A stretch of DNA of 64,000 nt from a virus (IMGVR_UViG_3300023181_000028:16012-80011); one strand, 5' to 3'. Positions 52,144 to 59,575 are shown, numbered from the stretch's first letter. The notes: a model not told the origin generated them from the sequence alone. Numbers and translations are program-made.

Positions 52144-52931
52144 TAAAACGCCTCCAATTCCGGTAATTGCACCGGCTCTAATTCGTTAATAATCTTTTCT
52201 TTGAAGTAATCTAGTAAATCTTTAATATCCCTTTTTAAATAGGTCATAGGTATCACCTTGTTTGTATATTGTATTACCTTGCCCGTAACATCCTTTTTAG
52301 GGATAATCATATCTACAAACATCCTTTCACATTTTCTGCCGGTAAGCAACTCAAAATGATAAGCGTAATACGATAATTGTATATTGATTTTGGAATACTT
52401 CGTGTTTGGCAAATGGTCTAATGGATAATTAAGCCATGCCTGACCTTTAGACTCATAACTCATACCCTTATCAAAACATTTAAAGTCGCTGATATGAAAC
52501 TTACTATCCTTTCTATTGCTACATAACGCCAACTTATCTAAACTTCCAGCAGTTCTCGTAATAGTATTATACACTACCAATTGCTCATGACAGCTATGAT
52601 AGTCTTTATACTTACCTAAAACGTGTTCAACGATACCCTTTAAATCCCTATCAGATTCCAATATTTGACCCGTCTGAGCGTATAACTCAAGCGCGGCATC
52701 TATACGCGTACCTTCATCAGTTGCATTGCTCCATTGGCCTAAAACAGCCTCCTTTGATCTACCTTCTGACTTTGCCACCTGCCCGGCTATAAAATTAGCA
52801 TCGAATTTAGGTACGAGGAAGTTATAAAGTCGGCTGAACGACATATATTCCTTTCCTTCGTTATCGAAGTACTTGTGAACTTTCTCGTCCAGCCGAACTT
52901 TTTGGTCATATAAGTTATGAATCCTTGACAT
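52143..52931 (-). CDS. PD-(D/E)XK nuclease (RecB/Cas4-like)
   Basis: A 262-residue nuclease of the PD-(D/E)XK superfamily, acting on phage DNA in recombination or on host DNA. Motifs: HEQLVVYN (Glu116), GSLDKL (Asp132), HISDFK (Asp149-x-Lys151) and QLSYYAYHFEL (Gln185-x-x-x-Tyr189), the order seen in RecB-type exonuclease domains. crAss-like phages encode comparable nucleases. It overlaps the acidic-tailed protein upstream by one base. Substrate preference cannot be read from the sequence. Confidence 0.75.
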   Translation of the reverse strand: MSRIHNLYDQKVRLDEKVHKYFDNEGKEYMSFSRLYNFLVPKFDANFIAGQVAKSEGRSKEAVLGQWSNATDEGTRIDAALELYAQTGQILESDRDLKGIVEHVLGKYKDYHSCHEQLVVYNTITRTAGSLDKLALCSNRKDSKFHISDFKCFDKGMSYESKGQAWLNYPLDHLPNTKYSKINIQLSYYAYHFELLTGRKCERMFVDMIIPKKDVTGKVIQYTNKVIPMTYLKRDIKDLLDYFKEKIINELEPVQLPELEAF

Positions 52932-53671
52932 TAAAACGCTTCGTCTTCGTCTGTTATTACTGGAACTTCTGCTTTAACCTCTTTGGATTTCTTAGGCTTT
53001 TTAGTTTCAGATAGCGTTACTTCGCCACCATCCAACTCAAACTCCTCTTCAACTACAATAGAAAGATCTTCCGCCAATTCTGAATTGTGAATAATGATAC
53101 TACCGAACTTGTTTTCCAAAAGGCTTGTAGCGAAATCGCGTTGCTCATCAAGAGTTAATCCGTTAAATGTGTCCATTGTCATAGACTTCTCTTTTCCGGC
53201 CTCAATCCATCTTTGAGTTAATTCTTCGTCACTCACTTTTTTCTCACCCTCCAAATACAATTTGGTTTCAGTTAGGATATCCTTAGCGATAGCCACAACA
53301 TCTTCATAACCCTCATAATTGTCGATTTCCTCCACTTTAGGAGTGTTTAGCTTAATGTTCTTGTTCCCGAACACTTCTCTTTCTCCGTGCAATACAAAGC
53401 CCTCTGAATCAAATTCCAACCCTACAACCTGAGTCTCATAAAGCATGAATTTCATCTGATCTTCATCCTTTTGATTAGACATTTGACAAATATTCAATAA
53501 GTGAATACGAAGGTCTTTAAATAAATCTTCTAAGTCTTTATGGATTGGGTCTTTCGGCGACTTCACCATATCCGTGTTAGAAATTCTCTTTCCTTTTGTT
53601 TCAGGGAGGATGTAAACGACTTTTGCGCCATTAAACCCGTTGTTTTTTAGGGTGATCTTTTTTATATTCAT
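52931..53671 (-). CDS. Hypothetical protein with SSB-like acidic tail
   Basis: A 246-residue protein next to the nuclease. The N-terminal 140 residues look beta-rich (MNIKKITLKNNGFNGAKV). A Lys/Glu/Ser linker follows, and the C-terminus is acidic and ends VITDEDEAF, similar in plan to SSB tails, which recruit partners by an acidic end with a terminal Phe. It could be a recombination or single-strand-binding partner of the nuclease. This is inference from the tail and neighbour. Confidence 0.5.
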   Translation of the reverse strand: MNIKKITLKNNGFNGAKVVYILPETKGKRISNTDMVKSPKDPIHKDLEDLFKDLRIHLLNICQMSNQKDEDQMKFMLYETQVVGLEFDSEGFVLHGEREVFGNKNIKLNTPKVEEIDNYEGYEDVVAIAKDILTETKLYLEGEKKVSDEELTQRWIEAGKEKSMTMDTFNGLTLDEQRDFATSLLENKFGSIIIHNSELAEDLSIVVEEEFELDGGEVTLSETKKPKKSKEVKAEVPVITDEDEAF

Positions 53672-54006
53672 TTTTCGTTATTTACTTGTTTAATTCCAGT
53701 TGGTTGGTATAATCCGGTTTTAGTCATTCTAATAAATTCTTCCTCTATAACAGATTTGAATTTATCAATACCCTCTTCTCCCGTAATAATTATACATTTT
53801 TTCTCTTCCGCCTCAACTTGCCTAAACCAATCTCCCTCATCATCGTCTATTTCATCTGGATGATTAGCGTAATAATTTTTCATTCTTTCATTATCCATAC
53901 GCCATTTATCCAATTCTTCACCCTCCATGATAATACTATCATCAAATGGACTTGCCATGTAATTAAATGTCCGGCGTTGTTGATATTCATCGTTACTAGC
54001 ACTCAT
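53668..54006 (-). CDS. Hypothetical acidic protein, 112 aa
   Basis: An acidic protein (DEIDDDEGDWFRQVEAEEKK) of no recognised family. It is tightly coupled: 4-bp overlaps with both neighbours. Confidence 0.55.
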   Translation of the reverse strand: MSASNDEYQQRRTFNYMASPFDDSIIMEGEELDKWRMDNERMKNYYANHPDEIDDDEGDWFRQVEAEEKKCIIITGEEGIDKFKSVIEEEFIRMTKTGLYQPTGIKQVNNEK

Positions 54007-54284
54007 GCCTTATTATTTAATTTATTATAAAAATCTTCGTTTATGAAGCCTTCCGACTTACCATCCTCAAAATTATACCACAAAACTTGACTTTCCCCAG
54101 ACCCACTTATTGTAAATGTTTTTCTCTGAATAGTCATGTGGTTAACCCATTTGTTTTTCGGCGGAGAAGGTAAACAGGTTTTTAATTCATCTTCTTTTGA
54201 AATTAAAAACTCCGGCACATTAGATTTAATCGCCGCGCCAACAAATAATACTCCTAAAGTTTTTAAGAAGCCTCCCCTATTCAT
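54003..54284 (-). CDS. Protein with a copy of a capsid segment
   Basis: A 93-residue protein. Residues 1-20 (NRGGFLKTLGVLFVGAAIK) form a Tat-like or signal-like hydrophobic leader with only one of the two expected Arg. Residues 45-89 (KWVNHMTIQRKT, ESQVLWYNFED) are homologous to residues 201-245 of the major capsid protein, about half identical, including 20 identical nucleotides (54127-54146 with 44971-44990). It lies in the replication cluster, far from the head genes, with 4-bp overlaps on both sides. Possible roles: capsid binding, interference or superinfection exclusion. None is shown. Confidence 0.7.
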   Translation of the reverse strand: MNRGGFLKTLGVLFVGAAIKSNVPEFLISKEDELKTCLPSPPKNKWVNHMTIQRKTFTISGSGESQVLWYNFEDGKSEGFINEDFYNKLNNKA

Positions 54285-54547
54285 ACCTCAATATTTAATA
54301 TTTGATTATCTGTGACAAACTTAACCTTACTCCTGTAATCCTTAAATATCAATATGTAAGGCATTACTGTATCATTAGCAGTGATGAACATATAAACATG
54401 AAAAGGTCTATCCTCCGCCATATCATATCCCATACTCTCCGCGATTAAACAAGGATCTCTCTCCGTCATTGAATAAAGATCGTTAATAGCCATTTCAGTT
54501 GACCACCAGTCTATAATACCGTGTTTAGTGAACTCCTCTTTTAGCAT
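54281..54547 (-). CDS. Hypothetical protein, 88 aa
   Basis: Residues 1-50 are helical and acidic, and the C-terminal half is beta-like (HVYMFITANDTVMPYILIF). Start: ATG at 54547 overlaps the stop of the small membrane ORF upstream (ATGCTAA) and is preferred over an in-frame ATG at 54610 that would lie inside that ORF. No family is recognised. Confidence 0.6.
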   Translation of the reverse strand: MLKEEFTKHGIIDWWSTEMAINDLYSMTERDPCLIAESMGYDMAEDRPFHVYMFITANDTVMPYILIFKDYRSKVKFVTDNQILNIEV

Positions 54548-54639
54548 ATAGACTTTATTACCCAAATTAACACTCCAACTATTAATATCACCCAAGCGAA
54601 TGTATCCCAATCGGGATTCTCATTGTAACTGTAATCCAT
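54541..54639 (-). CDS. Tiny single-pass membrane protein, 32 aa
   Basis: The reading frame from ATG at 54639 encodes MDYSYNENPDWDTFAWVILI and then a hydrophobic stretch ending in WVIKSIC. It is a short acidic head with one membrane helix. The stop overlaps the next start by ATGCTAA, and it fills a gap left by neighbouring genes. Similar tiny membrane proteins occur in phage replication and lysis regions. Confidence 0.55.
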   Translation of the reverse strand: MDYSYNENPDWDTFAWVILIVGVLIWVIKSIC

Positions 54640-54652
54640 CAAATTTACTCCT

Positions 54653-55093
54653 TTATTTATTAATATTCAAATTAATTGTATTATTATGCAATTCCTTGTA
54701 GTCGTTAATATAACTCTCAACTGTCTCTTTATAACCCTTGCTATCCCGCATAGTCTGTTTTACCTTCTTACAATAGAATACCATAGATGAATGATCTCTT
54801 CCGCCGTAAAACTGCCCTATCTCTCCCAATGTGAATTGATACCCATAGATTGCCCGTGTCACATACACGCATATCTCCCTCACCCTTGCGTTATCCTGAT
54901 GCCTGGCCTTATCCCTTACATTCTCTAATCTAGCCCTCATCCGGTTACAAACATATTCTCCCACTGCCATAATGCATTCAGAAGCATCGGCTGTTAATTC
55001 CTGTTGAACCTTAGGTACTAAGTAATATTCTTCCTTGATCCGCGCCACTACATTCTCTGTAATAGCTTTTAATTGAACTTCTGTTAGTTTCAT
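54653..55093 (-). CDS. Stand-alone DnaA domain IV-like DNA-binding protein
   Basis: A 146-residue protein whose residues 70-112 match the C-terminal DNA-binding domain of DnaA: VREICVYVTRAIYG (helix with the basic loop), FTLGEIGQFYGGRDHSS (helix-turn-helix and the GGRDH signature) and MVFYCKKV. In DnaA the Arg and GRDHT residues contact the DnaA box. The AAA+ ATPase domain is absent. It could mark an origin for host or phage helicase loading or compete with host DnaA. It is encoded next to a J-domain protein and a PIF1-like helicase. Confidence 0.8.
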   Translation of the reverse strand: MKLTEVQLKAITENVVARIKEEYYLVPKVQQELTADASECIMAVGEYVCNRMRARLENVRDKARHQDNARVREICVYVTRAIYGYQFTLGEIGQFYGGRDHSSMVFYCKKVKQTMRDSKGYKETVESYINDYKELHNNTINLNINK

Positions 55094-55683
55094 GCTTGTC
55101 TAAAATTAAATCCGTGAAACTCATAACTCTGTTGCGGCGGAGCTTCATCAAACTTATAATGAACACTCATCAAACATTCCCCGCATTCCCTCAAGAATTT
55201 AATATTATCCTTAATCCCCTCTATCTCCCTCTCAATATTAACTACATTGTTCTTTACAACCTGCAACACAACTCCCGATTCCCCACTTAGCCTTTTAACG
55301 ACCTTATTAAGCTTATTTAATTGTTTCTGACACTCCAGTACCTTATTCTCATTATCGTCCACCATAAGGCCATTATATTCCCTAAACTCCTGTATTAAGT
55401 CCTTATAATCCACATCATTCTGCGCGATAATATTCATAAAGATCTGCTGAACATATTGACTAAACTTAAGATCAAAGCTTTCCATCTCCTCATCTCCCGT
55501 CCGGTCATATTTATCCCTTCTGACCTTATCCCGTAAAACCATATACGCGCGGTTAACCTCAATCATGTCCTCATGACTACCACCCTTATCTTCATGCTTT
55601 TCTTTAGCCATATCTTTATAAGCTTGTTTTATTTCCTGTTGCGTGGCGTTCTTATCCACACCTAGTATTTCGTATAATGTCAT
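55090..55683 (-). CDS. J-domain protein with HED in place of HPD
   Basis: A 197-residue protein. Residues 1-65 are a J domain (LYEILGVDKNATQQEIKQAY, then EVNRAYMVLRDKVRRDKYD). The HPD motif that stimulates DnaK ATPase reads His-Glu-Asp (residues 30-32). The remaining 130 residues are helical and lack Gly/Phe and zinc-finger parts, so it is not a full DnaJ. It overlaps the DnaA-like gene by 4 bp. It may recruit or block DnaK in replication-complex remodelling. Start: ATG at 55683, 2 bp after the previous stop. Confidence 0.75.
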   Translation of the reverse strand: MTLYEILGVDKNATQQEIKQAYKDMAKEKHEDKGGSHEDMIEVNRAYMVLRDKVRRDKYDRTGDEEMESFDLKFSQYVQQIFMNIIAQNDVDYKDLIQEFREYNGLMVDDNENKVLECQKQLNKLNKVVKRLSGESGVVLQVVKNNVVNIEREIEGIKDNIKFLRECGECLMSVHYKFDEAPPQQSYEFHGFNFRQA

Positions 55684-55685
55684 AA

Positions 55686-56612
55686 TTACAGCATCCAATA
55701 CTGTTCCCACAGCGCGCGGTTAACTTTAAGAGATGTTTCAGCGTCTTTAGTCTCGTGGAAATACAAATGATATTCATCCTTGTTTCTTTCGCAGAAAATT
55801 AATTCGTCCACCTGTCTGCGAACAACCCCAACATAATTTTTAGATAAAGGCTTTCCTTCATTTGCTTTAGCGCAAATATGACTCAACTGTGCAAATGCAA
55901 GGGCGGATAAAGCTTGTTTCTCGGTGCGGTATTGATTTTTAAACCACGGATGAGCTATAGTATTACAAGCTTTTTTAACGTTAAGTTTTGATAAAGCTCC
56001 GTTGGTAAGAAGCTCAATGTAATGCCCCGGCTCAAAACTCTCCTCCCATGTAAACCCTTCCTTACCATCTAATTCTTCTTTAGAGAAGTTATCGAGTAGG
56101 AATTTAAGAATTGACGTGTTAATCAGGCTGTTTGAAGTGACAAGAACGCCAACGCCCGCACTTTCAACTTTCGGCTGACAATTATTCCACATCTCCCGCG
56201 CTGTTTCAAGACTCATAGTGATCGGACGTGAATCTGATTTATTTGGTGAAGACGTAGCGTTAAAATAACCATGACCGTTACCGCATCTCTTTCTAAACCT
56301 ATCCACCCTCTCCGACTGACTCATCTCTTTATCCAAAACAGCATCCGCAATGTAATCACTTCCTAGTTTTTGAGCCACAAAGTCAACTCCCGAAAGCTCT
56401 ATAAACTTGTCGATGGTTAATGCTTTTCCGAATGAAAATTTTAAGCAAGCAAGATCTTTTTCGTTATCTATTCCATAATAACGACCAACATCAAACCCCT
56501 CATATTCTATATGACCCTCTTTATCATTCAAATACCTAATCACAGTATCTTTAAATCTCTGACTTCCGTCATTGCGAACCGACCAGCTCTCTGGTAATCT
56601 GTTTTCTTTCAT
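55686..56612 (-). CDS. Hypothetical replication-cluster protein, 308 aa
   Basis: A 308-residue protein (MKENRLPESWSVRNDGSQRF at the N-terminus). It contains short Cys/His segments (NGHGYFNATSSPN) and helical parts, and no classical nuclease, helicase or polymerase motif. The LPESW start is common in phage hypothetical proteins. Start: ATG at 56612 is preferred; the in-frame ATG at 56675 would overlap the upstream gene. It lies between the helicase and the J-domain gene. Confidence 0.6.
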   Translation of the reverse strand: MKENRLPESWSVRNDGSQRFKDTVIRYLNDKEGHIEYEGFDVGRYYGIDNEKDLACLKFSFGKALTIDKFIELSGVDFVAQKLGSDYIADAVLDKEMSQSERVDRFRKRCGNGHGYFNATSSPNKSDSRPITMSLETAREMWNNCQPKVESAGVGVLVTSNSLINTSILKFLLDNFSKEELDGKEGFTWEESFEPGHYIELLTNGALSKLNVKKACNTIAHPWFKNQYRTEKQALSALAFAQLSHICAKANEGKPLSKNYVGVVRRQVDELIFCERNKDEYHLYFHETKDAETSLKVNRALWEQYWML

Positions 56613-56622
56613 ATTATTTGTT

Positions 56623-56886
56623 TTAAATATAATTTTTAACTGAATAAGCCTCGTAATCATATAGATTTGGCCCATAATGACTCATACCCTCTTTCACTCC
56701 GTAATCTATTATTCCGCCGCTTGTCAAATTTTCACTTTTCCACGACCAATAACCATCTTCCGATCTTTCTGGTAGACTAACCACTTTGCACTTAATGCCT
56801 ATTCCGTATTCATATTCATAATGAACATCGCCAATCTTAATGTTACTCACATTAATACCACCTTTAGTTATCACATTCTTTTTCAT
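56623..56886 (-). CDS. Hypothetical protein, 87 aa
   Basis: A small beta-rich protein (VHYEYEYGIGIKCKVVSLPE, then DGYWSWKSENLTSGG). A CAACCTT-type promoter lies 13 bp upstream, so it starts a transcript of its own inside the replication cluster. The family is not recognised. Confidence 0.6.
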   Translation of the reverse strand: MKKNVITKGGINVSNIKIGDVHYEYEYGIGIKCKVVSLPERSEDGYWSWKSENLTSGGIIDYGVKEGMSHYGPNLYDYEAYSVKNYI

Positions 56887-56899
56887 ATCCCTAGTTAAA

Positions 56900-56925
56900 C
56901 GTTATACATTACATTAAGGTTTCAT
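56900..56925 (-). promoter_or_regulatory. CAACCTT-type promoter before 56623-56886
   Basis: On the minus strand ATGAAACCTT, 8-bp gap, GTATAACG, 13 bp before the ATG. It lies partly inside the 3' end of the helicase gene. Confidence 0.5.
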
Positions 56926-58115
56926 TTATATTCATAAATAATACTCAACCCCTCCGGTCCCGTCACCCTACTCAAAGCCACATACAACTGCTCCTTCTGA
57001 AAGCACGGCCTAGTCAAATCCACAGTCACCTCCTCAAATGTCATCCCCTGGCTCTTATGAATACTCAACGCATAAGCCAACCTTATCGGATACTGCTCAA
57101 TACTCCCCAATTCCTGCAACTCCAAACTACCATACTTATCCGCCAACACATACTCCTTCTTAGTGAAAGTCATCCTATCCAAACTATATTCCTCATTCTC
57201 CACCCTTATAAAGAACCTGTCCTCCCCATTCATCTCCCTCACCACAAAAGTCCCAATCGTCCCGTTAACCAACGGATTATTCTTACTATTCGCCAAATAC
57301 ATTATCCTAGCCCCGTCCTTAACCCTAACCTCACTCTCCAAATTAAAATCATCAGCCTTCACATTCCCATCCACCTTCGCCACAAACACCCATTCCTTCC
57401 CCTCAATCTTTGCCAACCCCTCCTCATTGTATTTCTTTACAGTGCTATTGTAAGGAGCCAAGATAATCCCCTTCTCTCCCTTTCCTATAAACCTCTTAAA
57501 ATAAGGACTCCTCTTCCCATCCCTCACCTTATTCAAAGCCTCTATAAACTCCTCATCACTCTGCCTCAATATCTCATCCAACTCCACATCCACTACCCCC
57601 AACTTCTCATAACACCCCGCATCATAAAACCTATACCCCTCATAACCCTTCAACAAAACACTCCTTAAATTATCATACATAACCGGCGGCAACTGCTTCA
57701 AATCCCCCACAAACACCACCTGCTTCTCCCACAAATCCCCACACCAATTCTTGACCATAGTCCAATTAATCGCATCCAACAAATCCGGCCTCAACATACT
57801 CACCTCATCTATAAAAAACACATCCACAGCCTTTATCATTCTCCTCTTCTCAGTCCTCAAAAAATTAACACTCTTATAATCACTAACCCCAAAAGGATTT
57901 ATAGCAAACATACTATGTATCGTCTGACCGCCTATATTATTAGCAGCTATCCCCGTAGGAGCTATCGCCACAACCTTCTTACCCCTCCTCTTCAACTCCT
58001 CCATCACATCCCTTACAATCCAACTCTTACCCGTACCAGCCTTCCCACTCAAATAACAACTACTGCCACCCAATACCAATTCTCTAAACTCTTCTTGTTT
58101 CTTACTATATCCCAT
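56922..58115 (-). CDS. PIF1-like superfamily 1 DNA helicase
   Basis: A 397-residue helicase that would unwind DNA 5' to 3' at the replication fork, by family knowledge. Motifs: LSGKAGTGKS (22-31, Walker A), APTGIAANN (52-60), FIDEVSML (101-108, Walker B), VGDLKQLPP (136-144), and near the end LSIHKSQGMTFEEV and QLYVALSRVTG. The coding strand is strikingly poor in C. Start: ATG at 58115, because the earlier in-frame ATG at 58133 lies in the -7 box of the upstream promoter. Confidence 0.85.
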   Translation of the reverse strand: MGYSKKQEEFRELVLGGSSCYLSGKAGTGKSWIVRDVMEELKRRGKKVVAIAPTGIAANNIGGQTIHSMFAINPFGVSDYKSVNFLRTEKRRMIKAVDVFFIDEVSMLRPDLLDAINWTMVKNWCGDLWEKQVVFVGDLKQLPPVMYDNLRSVLLKGYEGYRFYDAGCYEKLGVVDVELDEILRQSDEEFIEALNKVRDGKRSPYFKRFIGKGEKGIILAPYNSTVKKYNEEGLAKIEGKEWVFVAKVDGNVKADDFNLESEVRVKDGARIMYLANSKNNPLVNGTIGTFVVREMNGEDRFFIRVENEEYSLDRMTFTKKEYVLADKYGSLELQELGSIEQYPIRLAYALSIHKSQGMTFEEVTVDLTRPCFQKEQLYVALSRVTGPEGLSIIYEYK

Positions 58116-58127
58116 AAACACCTTATA

Positions 58128-58152
58128 CCCCATTATTCAAATAAGGTTGCAT
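58128..58152 (-). promoter_or_regulatory. CAACCTT-type promoter for the replication cluster
   Basis: On the minus strand ATGCAACCTT, 7-bp gap, TAATGGGG, 12 bp before the chosen helicase start at 58115. Confidence 0.5.
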
Positions 58153-58421
58153 AAAAATACAAACAAAATTATTTTTTATAAAAAATTTCCCAATGTGAAT
58201 TAATACCACATTCTGATATTATATGAAAGAACGGGGGCGGATACCTATGTAGCACTTTTTCCGTCTTAGAAAAAATAAACCGTGTGGGGGGCTTTGTTTC
58301 TGATGGCAGATCATTTGAGAATTTATTTATCTGTGAATTTATTAACTGAGGTTGCGCGGATAATCAACACACTTGTTAGATCTATTTGACATGTGTGTAT
58401 GCTAAATTATAATTGTGAGCA

Positions 58422-58474
58422 TTACAGAATTTGTAAGGAAATAGATATGCGCTGAATCATTACAGATATTGTAA
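58422..58474. promoter_or_regulatory. Paired palindrome, locus 4 (origin candidate)
   Basis: Sites at 58422-58436 (TTACA-GAATT-TGTAA) and 58460-58474 (TTACA-GATAT-TGTAA), both perfect, starts 38 bp apart. It lies in the middle of the divergent spacer, away from any start codon. Confidence 0.8.
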
Positions 58475-58881
58475 TGAAAGTTAGTATATATGTTATGGAG
58501 ATATGTATAGTAAGTAAGGGATTAGTATATATATTAGCATAATCCTGGTATTATCCGCCAATTATCCCCTCACTATTTATAAAACTGTTAAATATGTTAA
58601 ATATGAGTGGTATCGCGATACTCAACGGTGGACAAAACGCACTTTACCTCCAAATTAGCCTCTATTTTAAGCCTTATTTCTGCCTAATTTCATTCACTAA
58701 CACGTAAATTGATAGATTTTGTGACAAATATTCAAATTAGGACACATGAGGGGTGCATAATACACGCTGATATTTATGTTAGTGATAATAGGGTGTTATA
58801 TGGGTAATTGTGAGGTGTTGGGATGTGGTTGTGGAGTGATATTGGGTTATTGTAGAGTGTTATGGTAATAATAGGTAGCTA

Positions 58882-58906
58882 GTGCAACCTTTGTTGTGGT
58901 AGTGTG
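58882..58906 (+). promoter_or_regulatory. CAACCTT-type element in the C-poor stretch
   Basis: GTGCAACCTT, 7-bp gap, GTAGTGTG. It stands 13 bp before the ATG of the small membrane ORF at 58920 and is one of the few places with C in this stretch. Confidence 0.35.
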
Positions 58907-58919
58907 GTATAAGGGATAT

Positions 58920-59114
58920 ATGGAGAGATTTGTAGTTATAATGGTTTACGTTTATTATAGTGTTATTAGTGTTAGTGTGATGTTAAGGTTTATGTGTTGG
59001 TGTATTGGGTATAATGGTTTTAATAGTGTTATTGCTAGTATTCTTATTATTAGTAGTGTTATATACTTTAGTGTATTGATGTTATTGTATTTGTTTAGTA
59101 GGATAAGGGATTAA
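58920..59114 (+). CDS. Possible small membrane protein in a C-poor stretch
   Basis: A 64-residue frame starting MERFVVIMVYVYYSVISVSV, with two hydrophobic segments (about 4-28 and 34-60) and a charged end (SRIRD). The CAACCTT element just upstream supports transcription. Against it, T/G-rich DNA gives hydrophobic residues by chance, so it may not be coding. Confidence 0.35.
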   Translation: MERFVVIMVYVYYSVISVSVMLRFMCWCIGYNGFNSVIASILIISSVIYFSVLMLLYLFSRIRD

Positions 59115-59268
59115 CATCCGTCGGTATCCGCGCGAATGCAGGTAATAAACTATCAAAATTTAGGCCTATACACTCATTACAGTCTATTTGAGACGCTATT
59201 ATTAATTAGCGATACTGAGGTATTGATAGTAATATAATAGCTTAGAATGAATGTATTTAATTATTTCC

Positions 59269-59321
59269 TTTTGCCGCTCAAATAAGATCTTTGCCACTCA
59301 TCCTATTCCTTTTACCGTTCG
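59269..59321 (+). repeat. Three degenerate iterons, 20-21 bp apart
   Basis: TTTTGCCGCTCA at 59269-59280, CTTTGCCACTCA at 59289-59300 and TTTTACCGTTCG at 59310-59321. Starts are 20 and 21 bp apart. A related sequence appears inverted as TGAGCGGTAATA at 60870. They end 34 bp before the TACCTTTG box of the next promoter. Confidence 0.45.
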
Positions 59322-59354
59322 TGTAGTATTTCAATTATGCCCCTTTTTACGATG

Positions 59355-59362
59355 TACCTTTG
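59355..59362 (+). promoter_or_regulatory. Promoter -7 box (TACCTTTG)
   Basis: A perfect TAnnTTTG box 21 bp before the ATG at 59384. It excludes the in-frame TTG at 59360 as the start. Confidence 0.5.
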
Positions 59363-59383
59363 ATTCAAGAAAAACAAAATAAC

Positions 59384-59572
59384 ATGAAAACATACACAGT
59401 ATCAGGATTTAGAATGACAAAAGACACCGACACATGGAAGTTAAATAGAGTTGGTTTTTATACCTCTGTTACGGTCGAATCATCAACAAATAATGTGGAA
59501 GCCCTCGAAAACGCAGCCGCAATTAAAATAAAATCCGATTCTTTTGAAGCTATTAACATACAAGCACATTAA
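59384..59572 (+). CDS. Hypothetical protein, 62 aa
   Basis: A small protein beginning MKTYTVSGFRMTKDTDTW. The first residues MKTYT are shared with the next gene, and the layout of strand-helix-strand looks similar, so the two may be related. ATG at 59384 is chosen because the earlier in-frame TTG lies in the promoter box. Confidence 0.6.
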   Translation: MKTYTVSGFRMTKDTDTWKLNRVGFYTSVTVESSTNNVEALENAAAIKIKSDSFEAINIQAH

Positions 59573-59575
59573 ACC

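Larger units (their letters stand above)
58116..59383. other. Divergent gene-poor region, candidate replication origin
   Basis: A 1.27-kb spacer between the leftward helicase gene and the rightward small-gene block. It holds one CAACCTT promoter leftward, a paired palindrome (58422-58474), three TTATCC cores (58551-58556, 58562-58567 and, minus strand, 58358-58363), repeated TTAGTATATAT (58481 and 58523) and GTTAAATAT repeats near 58588, a TATCGCGATA palindrome at 58611, and a C-depleted T/G-rich stretch 58780-59110. Strand composition changes sign here: the plus strand is C-rich to the left and G-rich to the right. Confidence 0.55.

Noticed and set aside
57057-57668. A 203-codon plus-strand reading frame opposite the helicase gene
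   Set aside because: It is a by-product of the C-poor coding strand of the helicase gene. The translation is a low-complexity mix of Ile, Leu, His and Pro, and the helicase motifs on the other strand are intact.
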